Assembly: GCA_913048145.1 (NCBI GenBank)
Contig: CAJWVP010000100.1
Location: forward strand, 1-9,116
Direction of reading: 5' to 3'
Length of the DNA: 9,116 nucleotides
Source of the DNA: an uncultured Rhodospirillaceae bacterium
Lineage (GTDB): Bacteria; Pseudomonadota; Alphaproteobacteria; Rhodospirillales; Casp-alpha2
In this document: piece after piece, positions 1 through 6,599 of the stretch
Layout: each line of letters starts with the position of its first letter
How positions within the stretch are numbered: the first letter of the stretch is position 1
Position numbers and translations under genes: made by a program
The notes under the pieces: model-generated
Seen by the model: only the letters and a program-made list of their open reading frames with translations
Told to the model about the DNA's origin: nothing
Databases searched by the model: none

Positions 1-752
1 AGCCATTTCTGAGAAATCTTATTCAAATCACCACCAAGCTTCTTGTGCAGGATGAATACATTCACCCACCTTAAGAGGTCTTCGTTTCCTTTTTTAACGC
101 CGATAAAGCAAGGACTGTCTTTAATTATAAATTTTCGCACTATATCGAGACTTGGATTGTTACTTGCTAGTGCGGCGGCCGCTGTGTTTCCAGCAACCAA
201 GACGTCAACTTGACCTGATTTGAATGCACTGAGGGTCGCAGCATTATCACCAAAACGGGTAATTTTAGCGCCCTTTGGAGCTGTTTTTGTAATCTCCAGA
301 TCCTCTAAAGTGCCACGAGTTACGCCTACACTAAGACCATCTAAATCGGCTGGTTTTGATACCTTAACAGTAGATGCTGCAAATGCCCCAGAGTAGAAAG
401 GTGCATAAGCACTAGAGAAATTAATAGACTTAGCTCGCTTTGGGTTTGCTCCCATCGTTGAGATGACTAAATCCACTCTATCTGTTTCAAGAAACGGTAT
501 CCGTTGCTTGGAAACCACTGGCACGAGCTCTAATTTCACCCCAAGATCTTTAGCTATTAGTTTGGCGACATCGACATCATAGCCTTCATGCTCGCCTGTT
601 TTACCGACGGAGCCAAAGGGAGCAAAAGCCTCTGGTACAGCAATTTTTACGATACCATTGGAGAGTATATCGCTCAGGTCCGCGTGCGCGGGGGCGGAAA
701 TCAGGAATAACGACGCTAACGTGTATTTGATAAATCTGCTTATCGACTGCAT
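1..752 (-). CDS. Family-3 solute-binding protein of a polar amino-acid ABC transporter (3' end cut off)
   Basis: Periplasmic receptor expected to bind a polar amino acid or similar small molecule and deliver it to the permeases encoded just upstream. The frame is open from ATG at 752 to the window edge: 250 codons, so only the last 10-20 residues of a typical 260-270 aa protein are missing. Residues 1-24 form a signal peptide (MQSISRFIKY start, hydrophobic core, cleavage after AHA). The mature part shows family landmarks: EGYDVDVAKLIA near 57-68, VDLVISTM at 93-100 followed by PKR and NFSSAY (104-116), a GVTRGTLEDLE hinge-region segment near 143-153, and FGDNAATLSAF near 168-177. The start is supported by GGAG five to six bases upstream. 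Ligand specificity cannot be read. Composition is AT-rich like the two permeases, and unlike the Liv genes further right. Confidence 0.88.
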   Translation of the reverse strand, partial: MQSISRFIKYTLASLFLISAPAHADLSDILSNGIVKIAVPEAFAPFGSVGKTGEHEGYDVDVAKLIAKDLGVKLELVPVVSKQRIPFLETDRVDLVISTMGANPKRAKSINFSSAYAPFYSGAFAASTVKVSKPADLDGLSVGVTRGTLEDLEITKTAPKGAKITRFGDNAATLSAFKSGQVDVLVAGNTAAAALASNNPSLDIVRKFIIKDSPCFIGVKKGNEDLLRWVNVFILHKKLGGDLNKISQKW

Positions 753-860
753 GACCACTCCGTTCTATCAATTTGACGTTCTCATTGGTTCATAGTTCTC
801 TCCGACAGAGAGTTTTGCTGAAAACCGAACAGCAAAGATAACCACTGGTTTGACTTAAAT

Positions 861-876
861 TCAAATATCGTGCCAA
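861..876 (-). promoter_or_regulatory. Sigma-54 (-24/-12) type promoter element upstream of the binding-protein gene
   Basis: On the minus strand the sequence is TTGGCACG-ATAT-TTGA. The -24 half matches the RpoN consensus TTGGCACG completely, the four-base spacer is exact, and the -12 half reads TTGA where the consensus is TTGC. The predicted start of transcription would be near 850, about 100 bases before the ATG at 752. Sigma-54 control is common for amino-acid and nitrogen uptake systems, which fits the gene. The weak point is the -12 GC to GA change, since that dinucleotide is normally important; the element could be weak, or a chance match. Confidence 0.4.
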
Positions 877-943
877 CCAGCAAAAAAAGCCTCAGAACCT
901 AATGTTAACAAAAAAAATCTATTTATCATAATGGCTTATGGAC

Positions 944-965
944 GTAATATAGTATTTTATATTAC
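944..965. promoter_or_regulatory. Perfect 8-bp inverted repeat, possible activator or operator site
   Basis: GTAATATA at 944-951 and TATATTAC at 958-965 are exact reverse complements separated by six bases. The centre lies roughly 100 bp upstream of the start predicted from the sigma-54 type element, the usual distance for an enhancer-binding protein. It does not resemble the NtrC site (TGCAC...GTGCA). It also touches the -10 position of a weak alternative sigma-70 promoter (961-966). The region is AT-rich, so a chance dyad is possible. Confidence 0.3.
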
Positions 966-1130
966 TGGGATATTGCGAAAATTTCTCAAGCTTGGATACT
1001 AAAGATCGTTTTCTAATTTATTTGCCTAAATATTAATCAGGGAATGCAATAAAATTCTACTGTACCGGGCCATTTATAGATGCATTAGGAAATTTATTTG
1101 AAAAATCTGTTATCGCTCCTCATCCATCGT

Positions 1131-1808
1131 TCACAATGAATGTTTTTTCTCAAGAAACGTCGCCATTTTTGACAATGGAAAACAAAGGGCGAAATAAATG
1201 AGTGCCATTAATGGAAAAATCAAATAGGGCTCTGACCCCGGAATAGGTGAATTTGCCCAACGTTTTCCCAAGAGCATCAGGTCTTGAAAACCAATAATAT
1301 AAGCCAATGACGTACCTTTAATAATTTGTACTAAAAATCCAACTGTTGGGCCAAGAGCGTATCGGTAGGCCTGTGGGAGGATGATTATAAAAAATATCTT
1401 TATAAAACTTAGCCCCAGCGCCGCTCCTCCTTCCCACTGTCCAGAAGGAACCGCGTGAAACGCTCCGCGCCATACTTCAGCAAGATACGCCGAGGTAAAA
1501 ATCGTCAGTGAGAGGGCTGCCGCCGTCCACGGGTCAACATTAATTCCAAGAAATCGAGGCACACCTAGCCCAGCTAAAAACAAGATCATCAGAAGAGGAA
1601 TAGATTGAAAAATCCAGATGTAACTGGCAGCGACGCGTTTTGCCAGACCCGAAGGACTAATTCGGGCAAAGCAAATAAACGCGGCAACAAATCCACCCCC
1701 CAAAAATGCGATAAGAGAAAGATATATTGTAAACCGAGTGGCGGCTATAAGTTGCCAAACAATTATACCCTCTGGCTTTCCAAATAATGCCGCACTGATT
1801 TCTTGCAT
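1131..1808 (-). CDS. Amino-acid ABC transporter permease, HisM/GltK type
   Basis: Inner-membrane subunit of a polar amino-acid importer, 225 aa, the normal length for the HisM/GltK family. It carries several hydrophobic segments (around 25-50, 65-83, 95-112, 150-175 and 196-215). The family-typical stretch WIFQSIPLLMILF lies at 65-77. The cytoplasmic EAA loop that contacts the ATPase is at about 126-146 (EGGAALGL ... ILPQ), with EGG in place of the usual EAA. The ATG directly follows the TAA of the upstream permease gene with no base between, and AGGA lies about eight bases before it inside that gene, so translation is probably coupled. The two permeases would form a heterodimer. The substrate is not determinable. 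The matching ATP-binding gene is not in the window. Confidence 0.9.
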   Translation of the reverse strand: MQEISAALFGKPEGIIVWQLIAATRFTIYLSLIAFLGGGFVAAFICFARISPSGLAKRVAASYIWIFQSIPLLMILFLAGLGVPRFLGINVDPWTAAALSLTIFTSAYLAEVWRGAFHAVPSGQWEGGAALGLSFIKIFFIIILPQAYRYALGPTVGFLVQIIKGTSLAYIIGFQDLMLLGKRWANSPIPGSEPYLIFPLMALIYFALCFPLSKMATFLEKKHSL

Positions 1809-2483
1809 TTAATTTCCTAAATTCAACTTTTTTGAAAATATTAAATGCAGAACGGATCTAAATAAAAGCGCTATCAACACATATAATACGGTAAGTACAA
1901 TGAATACCTCAAAAGACCGGAACGTCCGACTATCTATATATAATCCTGAGTGAGTTAGATCTACCACGCCTATTTCTGAAATGACTCCGGTCGTTAAAAA
2001 AACAAAGATAAATTGACTGCATAATGATGGATACATAGATCGTAGCGTTTGAGGTAAAATTACTTTCCTAAAAATAATCCATTTTCGCAAACCAATGGAT
2101 TTCGCAGCCTCAATCTGGCCATGCGGTGTCTTCAAAAAGCCACTGTATAGTATTGCCGAGAAATAGCCGGAAAAATTGACCGTTAGGGCTAGTAGAGCGT
2201 GACACCAGAATGGCCATACGTACGAAAACAGTGCAGGAAGACCGAATGCGAAAAAAAACAATTGAACTATTAAAGGAGTATTCCTGATAAACTCAACATA
2301 AGAGGTGAAAAGTTGTGCTAAAATGGCTATCTGCCAAAAGCGAACGGCAGCAATTAAAATTGCTATAACGAACGCTGCTATGCTCGAAGCTATTGTTAGA
2401 GAGCTTGTCACCAGAATACCGTCGAGAAGTAGTGAGAGGTATTCTTCCGAGCGATAAATCTCGAAGAAACGAAATTCAAACAA
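1809..2483 (-). CDS. Amino-acid ABC transporter permease, HisQ/GltJ type (TTG start)
   Basis: Inner-membrane partner of the following permease, 224 aa. It has the signature EFIRNTPLIVQLFFFAFGLP at 64-83, shared by polar amino-acid permeases. A well-formed EAA loop runs from E125 (EAAKSIGL) to Q145 (VILPQ). Hydrophobic segments span about 18-47, 68-90, 95-115, 153-172 and 192-212. The start is unusual: the frame opens only three codons earlier at a TGA (2490-2492), and the first usable codon is TTG at 2483. No ATG occurs until residue 150, after the EAA loop, so TTG is the only start giving a full-length protein. The upstream ribosome binding site is weak (GAAAAG). It is the first gene of the AT-rich cassette. 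Confidence 0.88.
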   Translation of the reverse strand: MFEFRFFEIYRSEEYLSLLLDGILVTSSLTIASSIAAFVIAILIAAVRFWQIAILAQLFTSYVEFIRNTPLIVQLFFFAFGLPALFSYVWPFWCHALLALTVNFSGYFSAILYSGFLKTPHGQIEAAKSIGLRKWIIFRKVILPQTLRSMYPSLCSQFIFVFLTTGVISEIGVVDLTHSGLYIDSRTFRSFEVFIVLTVLYVLIALLFRSVLHLIFSKKLNLGN

Positions 2484-2630
2484 GACTTTTCAACTAACTG
2501 AAATATTTAAACGAAGCATTCAACCCCGAACAGATTAACCGCGTTTTTAAAACAAGCTATAATTATTTTATGATCAGCGATCCCATTTGGCATTCCAAAC
2601 ATCATGATCGAAACGGATAGCGGTCAATGG

Positions 2631-2993
2631 TTAATTTCCTAGGGGTTCGAGTATGTCCATCACGGTCTCTGATGGTCGGCACAAACGTACGCCTTTAGGC
2701 GAGCATACGATTGGTCGGTTGACGAGTATGGGGTTTGCAACCATCGCATCCAACAGGCTTTCATCATCGACCTTGGGATTTGTTAAACCAAGTTCCTCCG
2801 CCGGAGATTTATTTGTTCGGAGGGCTCCGCGGGGCGTGATACCAGCAGCAGCAAAAAGACCTAGCAATTGAGGTCTTGTCCACCCGGTTTTTAGATATTC
2901 GATTATAATCGGCTCCACGCCGGATGCGCGGATCGTATCGACAACGTTTCTCGAGGTTCCACATTCTGGATTGTGATAAACAACAATGGCCAT
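2631..2993 (-). CDS. arsC: Arsenate reductase, glutaredoxin-dependent ArsC family
   Basis: Cytoplasmic enzyme of the thioredoxin-fold ArsC/Spx superfamily, predicted to reduce arsenate to arsenite using glutathione and glutaredoxin. Numbered from ATG at 2993 (120 aa), the N-terminal YHNPECGTSRN places the catalytic cysteine at C11. The three arginines of E. coli plasmid R773 ArsC (R60, R94, R107) correspond to R59, R93 and R106 here, in contexts ALR, NRP and LCRPSE. The enzyme is about 20 residues shorter than R773 ArsC, lacking its C-terminal tail. The frame also opens at ATG 3017, adding eight residues (MPCEVETA), but family alignment and GAGG upstream of 2993 favour the shorter form. No arsB, acr3 or arsR is nearby, so a general or lone role is possible; some ArsC-like proteins do not act on arsenate. 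Confidence 0.88.
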   Translation of the reverse strand: MAIVVYHNPECGTSRNVVDTIRASGVEPIIIEYLKTGWTRPQLLGLFAAAGITPRGALRTNKSPAEELGLTNPKVDDESLLDAMVANPILVNRPIVCSPKGVRLCRPSETVMDILEPLGN

Positions 2994-3056
2994 GGCCGTT
3001 TCAACCTCACAGGGCATGATTACACATTACAAAAAGAGTACTCATTTAATGCCCAT

Positions 3057-3200
3057 TCATATCGGTTTCGATCTAGCGTGCGGACATGTATAGATTTTAA
3101 GCACCGCGTAAAGATCGTCGAAAATTTTTTTATGCCCTTCTAGCTCTATAAGAATAGCTAGTTGCTGGGGTGTCAGTCCAGGGAGCTTATATTTAAACCG
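3057..3200 (-). pseudogene. Start-less protein-like fragment after livF (possible gene remnant)
   Basis: On the minus strand, 47 codons run from just after a TAG (3201-3203, inside livF) to TGA at 3057-3059. The translation looks like real protein: LPGLTPQQLAILIELEGHKK near the start, then FDDLYAVLKIYTCPHARSKP at the end. No ATG or TTG lies in the frame, and the only GTG leaves about 15 residues. It overlaps the livF stop in another frame. It may be the C-terminal remnant of a lost gene, or chance. I do not recognise the family. Confidence 0.22.
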
Positions 3201-3894
3201 CTAAATATTTCTCCCGGACCTCGGAATTGGCTTCCAATTCGGCGATGGTGCCTTCGTAGCGCATTTCTCCAGACTCAATAATGTAGGCCTTGTCCGACAC
3301 AAGCTTGGCAAAATGCAGGTTCTGTTCGGACAGCAGGACCGTGAGGCCGGCGGCTTTGAACTCGGCAATGACCTCGGCCATTTTCTCGATTATCACCGGC
3401 GCAATCCCCTCCGACGGTTCATCGAGCAAGATCAGTTTCGGGTTGCCCATGAGGGTCCGTGCGATGGTTAGCATCTGCTGTTCGCCGCCGGACAAGTGGC
3501 CACCCAGGTTGTAACGACGTTCCGCCAGGTTGGGGAATAGCTCGAACAAGGTGTCTGTTGTCCAGGCGGGGATGTCGTCCCGGGCTGGGCGGCGACCAAC
3601 CTCTAGGTTCTCCATCACTGTGAGGTCGGAGAAGATGCGCCGCTCCTCGGGTACGTAACCGAGGCCCAGATGACAGATGCGGTGCGAGGCCCAGGAGGTG
3701 GTTTCCGTGCCGTCGAAGGTTATGCGGCCGTCGCGGGGGCGGACCAGGCCAATGGCGCTTTTGATGGTCGTCGTCTTGCCGGCGCCGTTGCGGCCCAGGA
3801 GGCTGACGACTTCACCGGCTTCGACGCGGAGTGACACGCCGTGCAGTATGTGGGCGCCGCCATAGAAGGTATGGATATTACTGATCTCAAGCAT
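3193..3894 (-). CDS. livF: Branched-chain-type ABC transporter ATP-binding protein LivF
   Basis: Second ATPase of the hydrophobic amino-acid/carboxylate (HAAT) importer, 233 aa, normal length for LivF. ABC landmarks: Walker A GRNGAGKT (34-41), the LivF-type VPEERRIFSDLTVMENL (81-97) in the Q-loop region, signature LSGGEQQ (134-140), Walker B LILLDEP (154-160), and SEQN (189-192) at the switch region as usual for LivF. The frame is open back to 4032, but those upstream residues are low-complexity Ser/Arg/Pro/Ala and overlap livG. The start at 3894 gives the family N-terminus MLEISNIHTFYGG and has GGAG nine bases upstream. It overlaps the end of livG by 8 bp, so translation is probably coupled. 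It is the last gene of the operon; no obvious terminator follows. Confidence 0.93.
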   Translation of the reverse strand: MLEISNIHTFYGGAHILHGVSLRVEAGEVVSLLGRNGAGKTTTIKSAIGLVRPRDGRITFDGTETTSWASHRICHLGLGYVPEERRIFSDLTVMENLEVGRRPARDDIPAWTTDTLFELFPNLAERRYNLGGHLSGGEQQMLTIARTLMGNPKLILLDEPSEGIAPVIIEKMAEVIAEFKAAGLTVLLSEQNLHFAKLVSDKAYIIESGEMRYEGTIAELEANSEVREKYLAV

Positions 3895-4657
3895 GATCGC
3901 CGTCTCCGCCGAAGGTCGTGCCGCCGCCCAGGTAGACTTCCTGGACAGCCGGGTTGGCGCGGACGTCGTCGACGGAGCCCTCGGCCAGCAACTGGCCCCG
4001 ATTGAGGACAAGAACGCGATGTGCGTTCTCAAACACCACGTCCATGTCGTGTTCCGTGAACAGAACGCTGACGCCGCGCTCGGCGACGATGTCGGCGGTC
4101 AGCTTCATGAGCGCGCGGCGTTCACCCGGCGCCATGCCGGCGGTGGGTTCGTCCATGAGCAGGAGCGCCGGGTCGTGGGCCATGGCGACGGCCAGCTCCA
4201 GGCGCTTCAAATCCCCGTAGGCGAGGATGTTGGCGGCCCGGTCAGCCTGATCCTTCATGCCAATCAGGTTCAGGAGCGCCATGGCGTCGTCCCGGTAGAG
4301 CCTGGCCGCCCGGGTGAAGGCGGAAAATGTCTTCCGGTGATGGGAGATCAGGGCCATCTGCACGTTCTCTACCACCGACATGGAAGCGTAGACGGCGGTG
4401 ATCTGGAAGGTCCGGCCGACACCTAGGCGCCATATATCTCGGGGCTTCATGCCGATCAACTCGCGGCCGTCCAGGCAGACAGAGCCCTTATCGGGGGCCA
4501 GTATACCGTAGAGCATATTGAAGCAGGTTGATTTCCCCGCCCCGTTCGGGCCGATCAGGGCCAGCAGTTCGCCCTTCGCCAGGGCGAAGGAAACATCGTC
4601 GACGGCACGGTTGCCGCCGAAGGACTTGTAGAGGTTCTGAACGGTCAGGAAACTCAT
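3887..4657 (-). CDS. livG: Branched-chain-type ABC transporter ATP-binding protein LivG
   Basis: First ATPase of the HAAT importer, 256 aa. Walker A GPNGAGKS at 36-43, VGRTFQ at 80-85 supplying the Q-loop, signature LAYGD (145-149) in place of LSGGQ, Walker B ALLLMDEP (164-171), and H-loop TEHDMD with H203. The LAYGD signature is the normal form for LivG, including E. coli LivG, so it is not a defect. The ATG at 4657 shares an ATGA overlap with the stop of the livHM gene, indicating coupled translation. The frame continues open to 5236, but that stretch is Arg/Pro/His-rich out-of-frame reading of the permease gene. The C-terminus is Gly-rich (YLGGG) like other LivG proteins. Confidence 0.93.
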   Translation of the reverse strand: MSFLTVQNLYKSFGGNRAVDDVSFALAKGELLALIGPNGAGKSTCFNMLYGILAPDKGSVCLDGRELIGMKPRDIWRLGVGRTFQITAVYASMSVVENVQMALISHHRKTFSAFTRAARLYRDDAMALLNLIGMKDQADRAANILAYGDLKRLELAVAMAHDPALLLMDEPTAGMAPGERRALMKLTADIVAERGVSVLFTEHDMDVVFENAHRVLVLNRGQLLAEGSVDDVRANPAVQEVYLGGGTTFGGDGDHA

Positions 4658-6516
4658 GGCGCGGCCTCGTCCTTGGGCGCGCGGCCAAGCAGGGCCTTCA
4701 CCTGATCGACGGCCCCGGCCAGACCGCCCGGCAGCAGGATTGCGATGAAGATGATCAACAGGCCCAGCAACAGGCGCCAGTATTCGAACCGCGACAACCA
4801 GTCCTGAAGCAGGGTGAAAACGCTGGCCCCGGCTATGGGCCCGGTGAGCGATTGCACGCCGCCCAGGAAGACCATGATCAGCGCGTCGAAAGAGGTCGCG
4901 ATCTCCATCTCGGTCGGGAACACACTGCCCTTTGCGAAGACGAACAGGCCGCCGGCCAGGCCGGCCATGGCGCCAGCGAAGACGAAGGCCATCCACTGGA
5001 TCAGCTTGACGTTCATGCCGATGGCTTCCGTGCGCAGTGCCGAATCCCGGGTCCCGCGAAGGGCGTAGCCGAAGGGCGTGTGCGCCATGGCGCGGAGCAC
5101 TAGGACACCGCCGACGCCGAGGACTAGAACTAGGTAGTAATAGACGCCGGGCTCGCTGGCCCAGGCGGAGGGCCAGATGCTGAGCATGCCGTCGTCGCCG
5201 CCGGTGACCTCGTCCCATTGGAAGACTATGGACCACAGCACCTGTGCGCAGGCCAGGGTCAGCATGGCGAAGTAGACGCCCGTGAGGCGGACGCAGAACC
5301 AGCCGATAATTAGTGCGGCGAAACCCGCACCCAAGGGCGCCAGCATCAGCGCCAGTTCCATGGGCGTGCCCGCGTACTGGACGAAAAGGGCGGCCACGTA
5401 GGCGCCGCCGCCGTAGAAGGCCGCGTGGCCGAAGGAGACGAGGCCGCCGACGCCCAGGATGTAATGCAGGCTGGCGGCGAACAGGCAGAAGATGATGATG
5501 TCGGCAAACAGGACCGACAGGAAATTGACGCCGGATAGGGGCACCAGGGTCAGGGCCGCGATGATCACCGCGACGATGATCCTGCCGCTTGGATCGAGTT
5601 GGCGGAAGGGCTTCGGCGGCGGTCCCTGAGAGCCGTGATCACCAGCGGCCTCTGGCTTGCCGAAAAGGCCCCAGGGCCGGATCACCAGGACCACGGCCAT
5701 GACGATGAACATGAGTACCAAGGTTGAATTGGGCAGGAAACGGATACCGTAGACCTGCAATACGGAGATCAGCATGGCCGCCACGAAGGCGCCCCAGATG
5801 GATCCCATGCCGCCGGTCACCACAACAACGAAGATCGGCGCCAGGATGCCAAAATCCATGAGCAGGTTGGCGCTGCCCTTGGGCAACTGGGCGGCGCCGC
5901 CGATGCCGGCCAGGAAGGCGCCCAGGAAGAACACGCCAGAGAACAGCACCGATTGATTGACGCCCAGGGCCGAGACCATCTCGCGGTCTTGCGTCGCGGC
6001 GCGGACCAGTATGCCGACGCGGGTCTTGGTGAACAGGTACCAAAGCCCGATCAGCACGACCACGGCAAGGACAATAAGAACCAGGTCATAGGAGGGGACC
6101 CGTTCACCAAAGATCTCGACGACGCCCTCGAAGCCCGGCGCGCGCTGACCAAACAGGTCTTCGGGACCCCAGATAAGGAGCGCCATGTCCTGGATCACCA
6201 GGATCACGCCGAAGGTGGCGACCAGTTGGAACAGTTCCGGTGCCTTGTAGATGGGCTTTAGGACGCAGACCTCGATGATCATGCCGATTAGGCCCACCGC
6301 CAGCCCGGCTACCAGGATCGACGCCCAGAACCCGATGATGCCCGGCAAAACGGTCATCGACGAGTAGGCGATGTAGGCGCCCAGCATGTACAGCGACCCG
6401 TGCGAGAAGTTCACAACCCGGGTGACCCCGAAGATGATGGATAACCCCGACGCCACCAGGAACAGGGCGGAAGCGTTCGCCATGCCGGTCAGCAATTGCG
6501 CGAAATAAAAGGCCAT
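4654..6516 (-). CDS. Fused LivH-LivM branched-chain-type ABC transporter permease
   Basis: One 620-aa polypeptide carries both membrane subunits of a HAAT importer, which are separate proteins of about 300 aa each in E. coli. The N-terminal half is LivH-like: GLSIIFGVTRVVNFSHG (24-40), GAYIA, and the typical LivH end RPWGLFGKPE at 280-289. A hydrophilic Gly/Pro-rich linker (about 290-311) joins it to the LivM-like half. That half has HYILGVGGLVSFGHAAFYGG (351-370), FGYALRG, and a final GLAGAVDQVKALLGR. The half-way join is in frame with no internal stop. The first ATG (6516) follows an in-frame TGA, so the start is fixed, but I see no Shine-Dalgarno sequence before it. The gene sits between the binding-protein gene and livG, matching normal liv order. 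Confidence 0.92.
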   Translation of the reverse strand: MAFYFAQLLTGMANASALFLVASGLSIIFGVTRVVNFSHGSLYMLGAYIAYSSMTVLPGIIGFWASILVAGLAVGLIGMIIEVCVLKPIYKAPELFQLVATFGVILVIQDMALLIWGPEDLFGQRAPGFEGVVEIFGERVPSYDLVLIVLAVVVLIGLWYLFTKTRVGILVRAATQDREMVSALGVNQSVLFSGVFFLGAFLAGIGGAAQLPKGSANLLMDFGILAPIFVVVVTGGMGSIWGAFVAAMLISVLQVYGIRFLPNSTLVLMFIVMAVVLVIRPWGLFGKPEAAGDHGSQGPPPKPFRQLDPSGRIIVAVIIAALTLVPLSGVNFLSVLFADIIIFCLFAASLHYILGVGGLVSFGHAAFYGGGAYVAALFVQYAGTPMELALMLAPLGAGFAALIIGWFCVRLTGVYFAMLTLACAQVLWSIVFQWDEVTGGDDGMLSIWPSAWASEPGVYYYLVLVLGVGGVLVLRAMAHTPFGYALRGTRDSALRTEAIGMNVKLIQWMAFVFAGAMAGLAGGLFVFAKGSVFPTEMEIATSFDALIMVFLGGVQSLTGPIAGASVFTLLQDWLSRFEYWRLLLGLLIIFIAILLPGGLAGAVDQVKALLGRAPKDEAAP

Positions 6517-6557
6517 GGCGGCAGTTCAGCCCGGTCTAGTCGGGAAAGGGAAAAGGG

Positions 6558-6586
6558 GACGGGGCGCGTTTGTGGCGCGCCCCGTC
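6558..6586 (-). terminator. Intercistronic GC-rich hairpin between the binding-protein and permease genes
   Basis: GACGGGGCGCG (6558-6568) pairs perfectly with CGCGCCCCGTC (6576-6586): an 11-bp stem around a 7-base loop. On the minus strand it begins 13 bases after the binding-protein stop codon and is followed by a pyrimidine tract with interrupted T-runs (CCCCTTTTCCCTTTCCC). It could act as a leaky terminator or as an RNA 3' stabiliser. Either would give more binding protein than permease, as is usual in such operons. The broken T-run makes complete termination unlikely. Confidence 0.55.
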
Positions 6587-6599
6587 GGGTTCAGGCAGG

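Larger units (their letters stand above)
753..1130. other. 378-bp AT-rich spacer between permease and binding-protein genes
   Basis: No convincing open reading frame in either direction; frames are broken by many stops. Three things stand out: a sigma-54 type element (861-876, minus), a perfect inverted repeat (944-965), and a weak sigma-70 pair on the minus strand. The weak pair is TTGAGA at 989-984 and AGTAAT at 966-961 with a 17-base spacer. I see no hairpin with a T-run after the permease stop codon, so read-through from the permease genes into this spacer remains possible. The length and content suggest the binding protein has its own promoter. Confidence 0.6.

Noticed and set aside
798..812. 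CTCTC/GAGAG stem in the receptor gene leader
   Set aside because: A five-base stem with no T-run on the minus strand is easily due to chance and lies too far from the start codon to mask it.
1043..1086. Inverted AATGCA/TGCATT pair after the HisM-type permease gene
   Set aside because: Six-base arms separated by about 30 bases of AT-rich DNA without a T-run do not support a terminator.
3131..3165. CTAGCT/AGCTAG dyad downstream of livF as a terminator
   Set aside because: The stem is six base pairs with mismatched inner bases, and on the minus strand it is followed by A-rich rather than T-rich sequence.
3895..4032. N-terminal extension of livF
   Set aside because: The added residues are low-complexity and overlap livG; the family N-terminus begins at the ATG at 3894.
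4528..5103. 191-codon plus-strand open frame opposite livG and the fused permease
   Set aside because: The composition is Arg/Gly/Gln/His-rich with no domain, and both sense-strand genes are strongly supported.
4658..5236. N-terminal extension of livG
   Set aside because: The upstream part is Arg/Pro/His-rich, overlaps the permease gene in another frame, and precedes the family N-terminus MSFLTVQNLYKSFGG.
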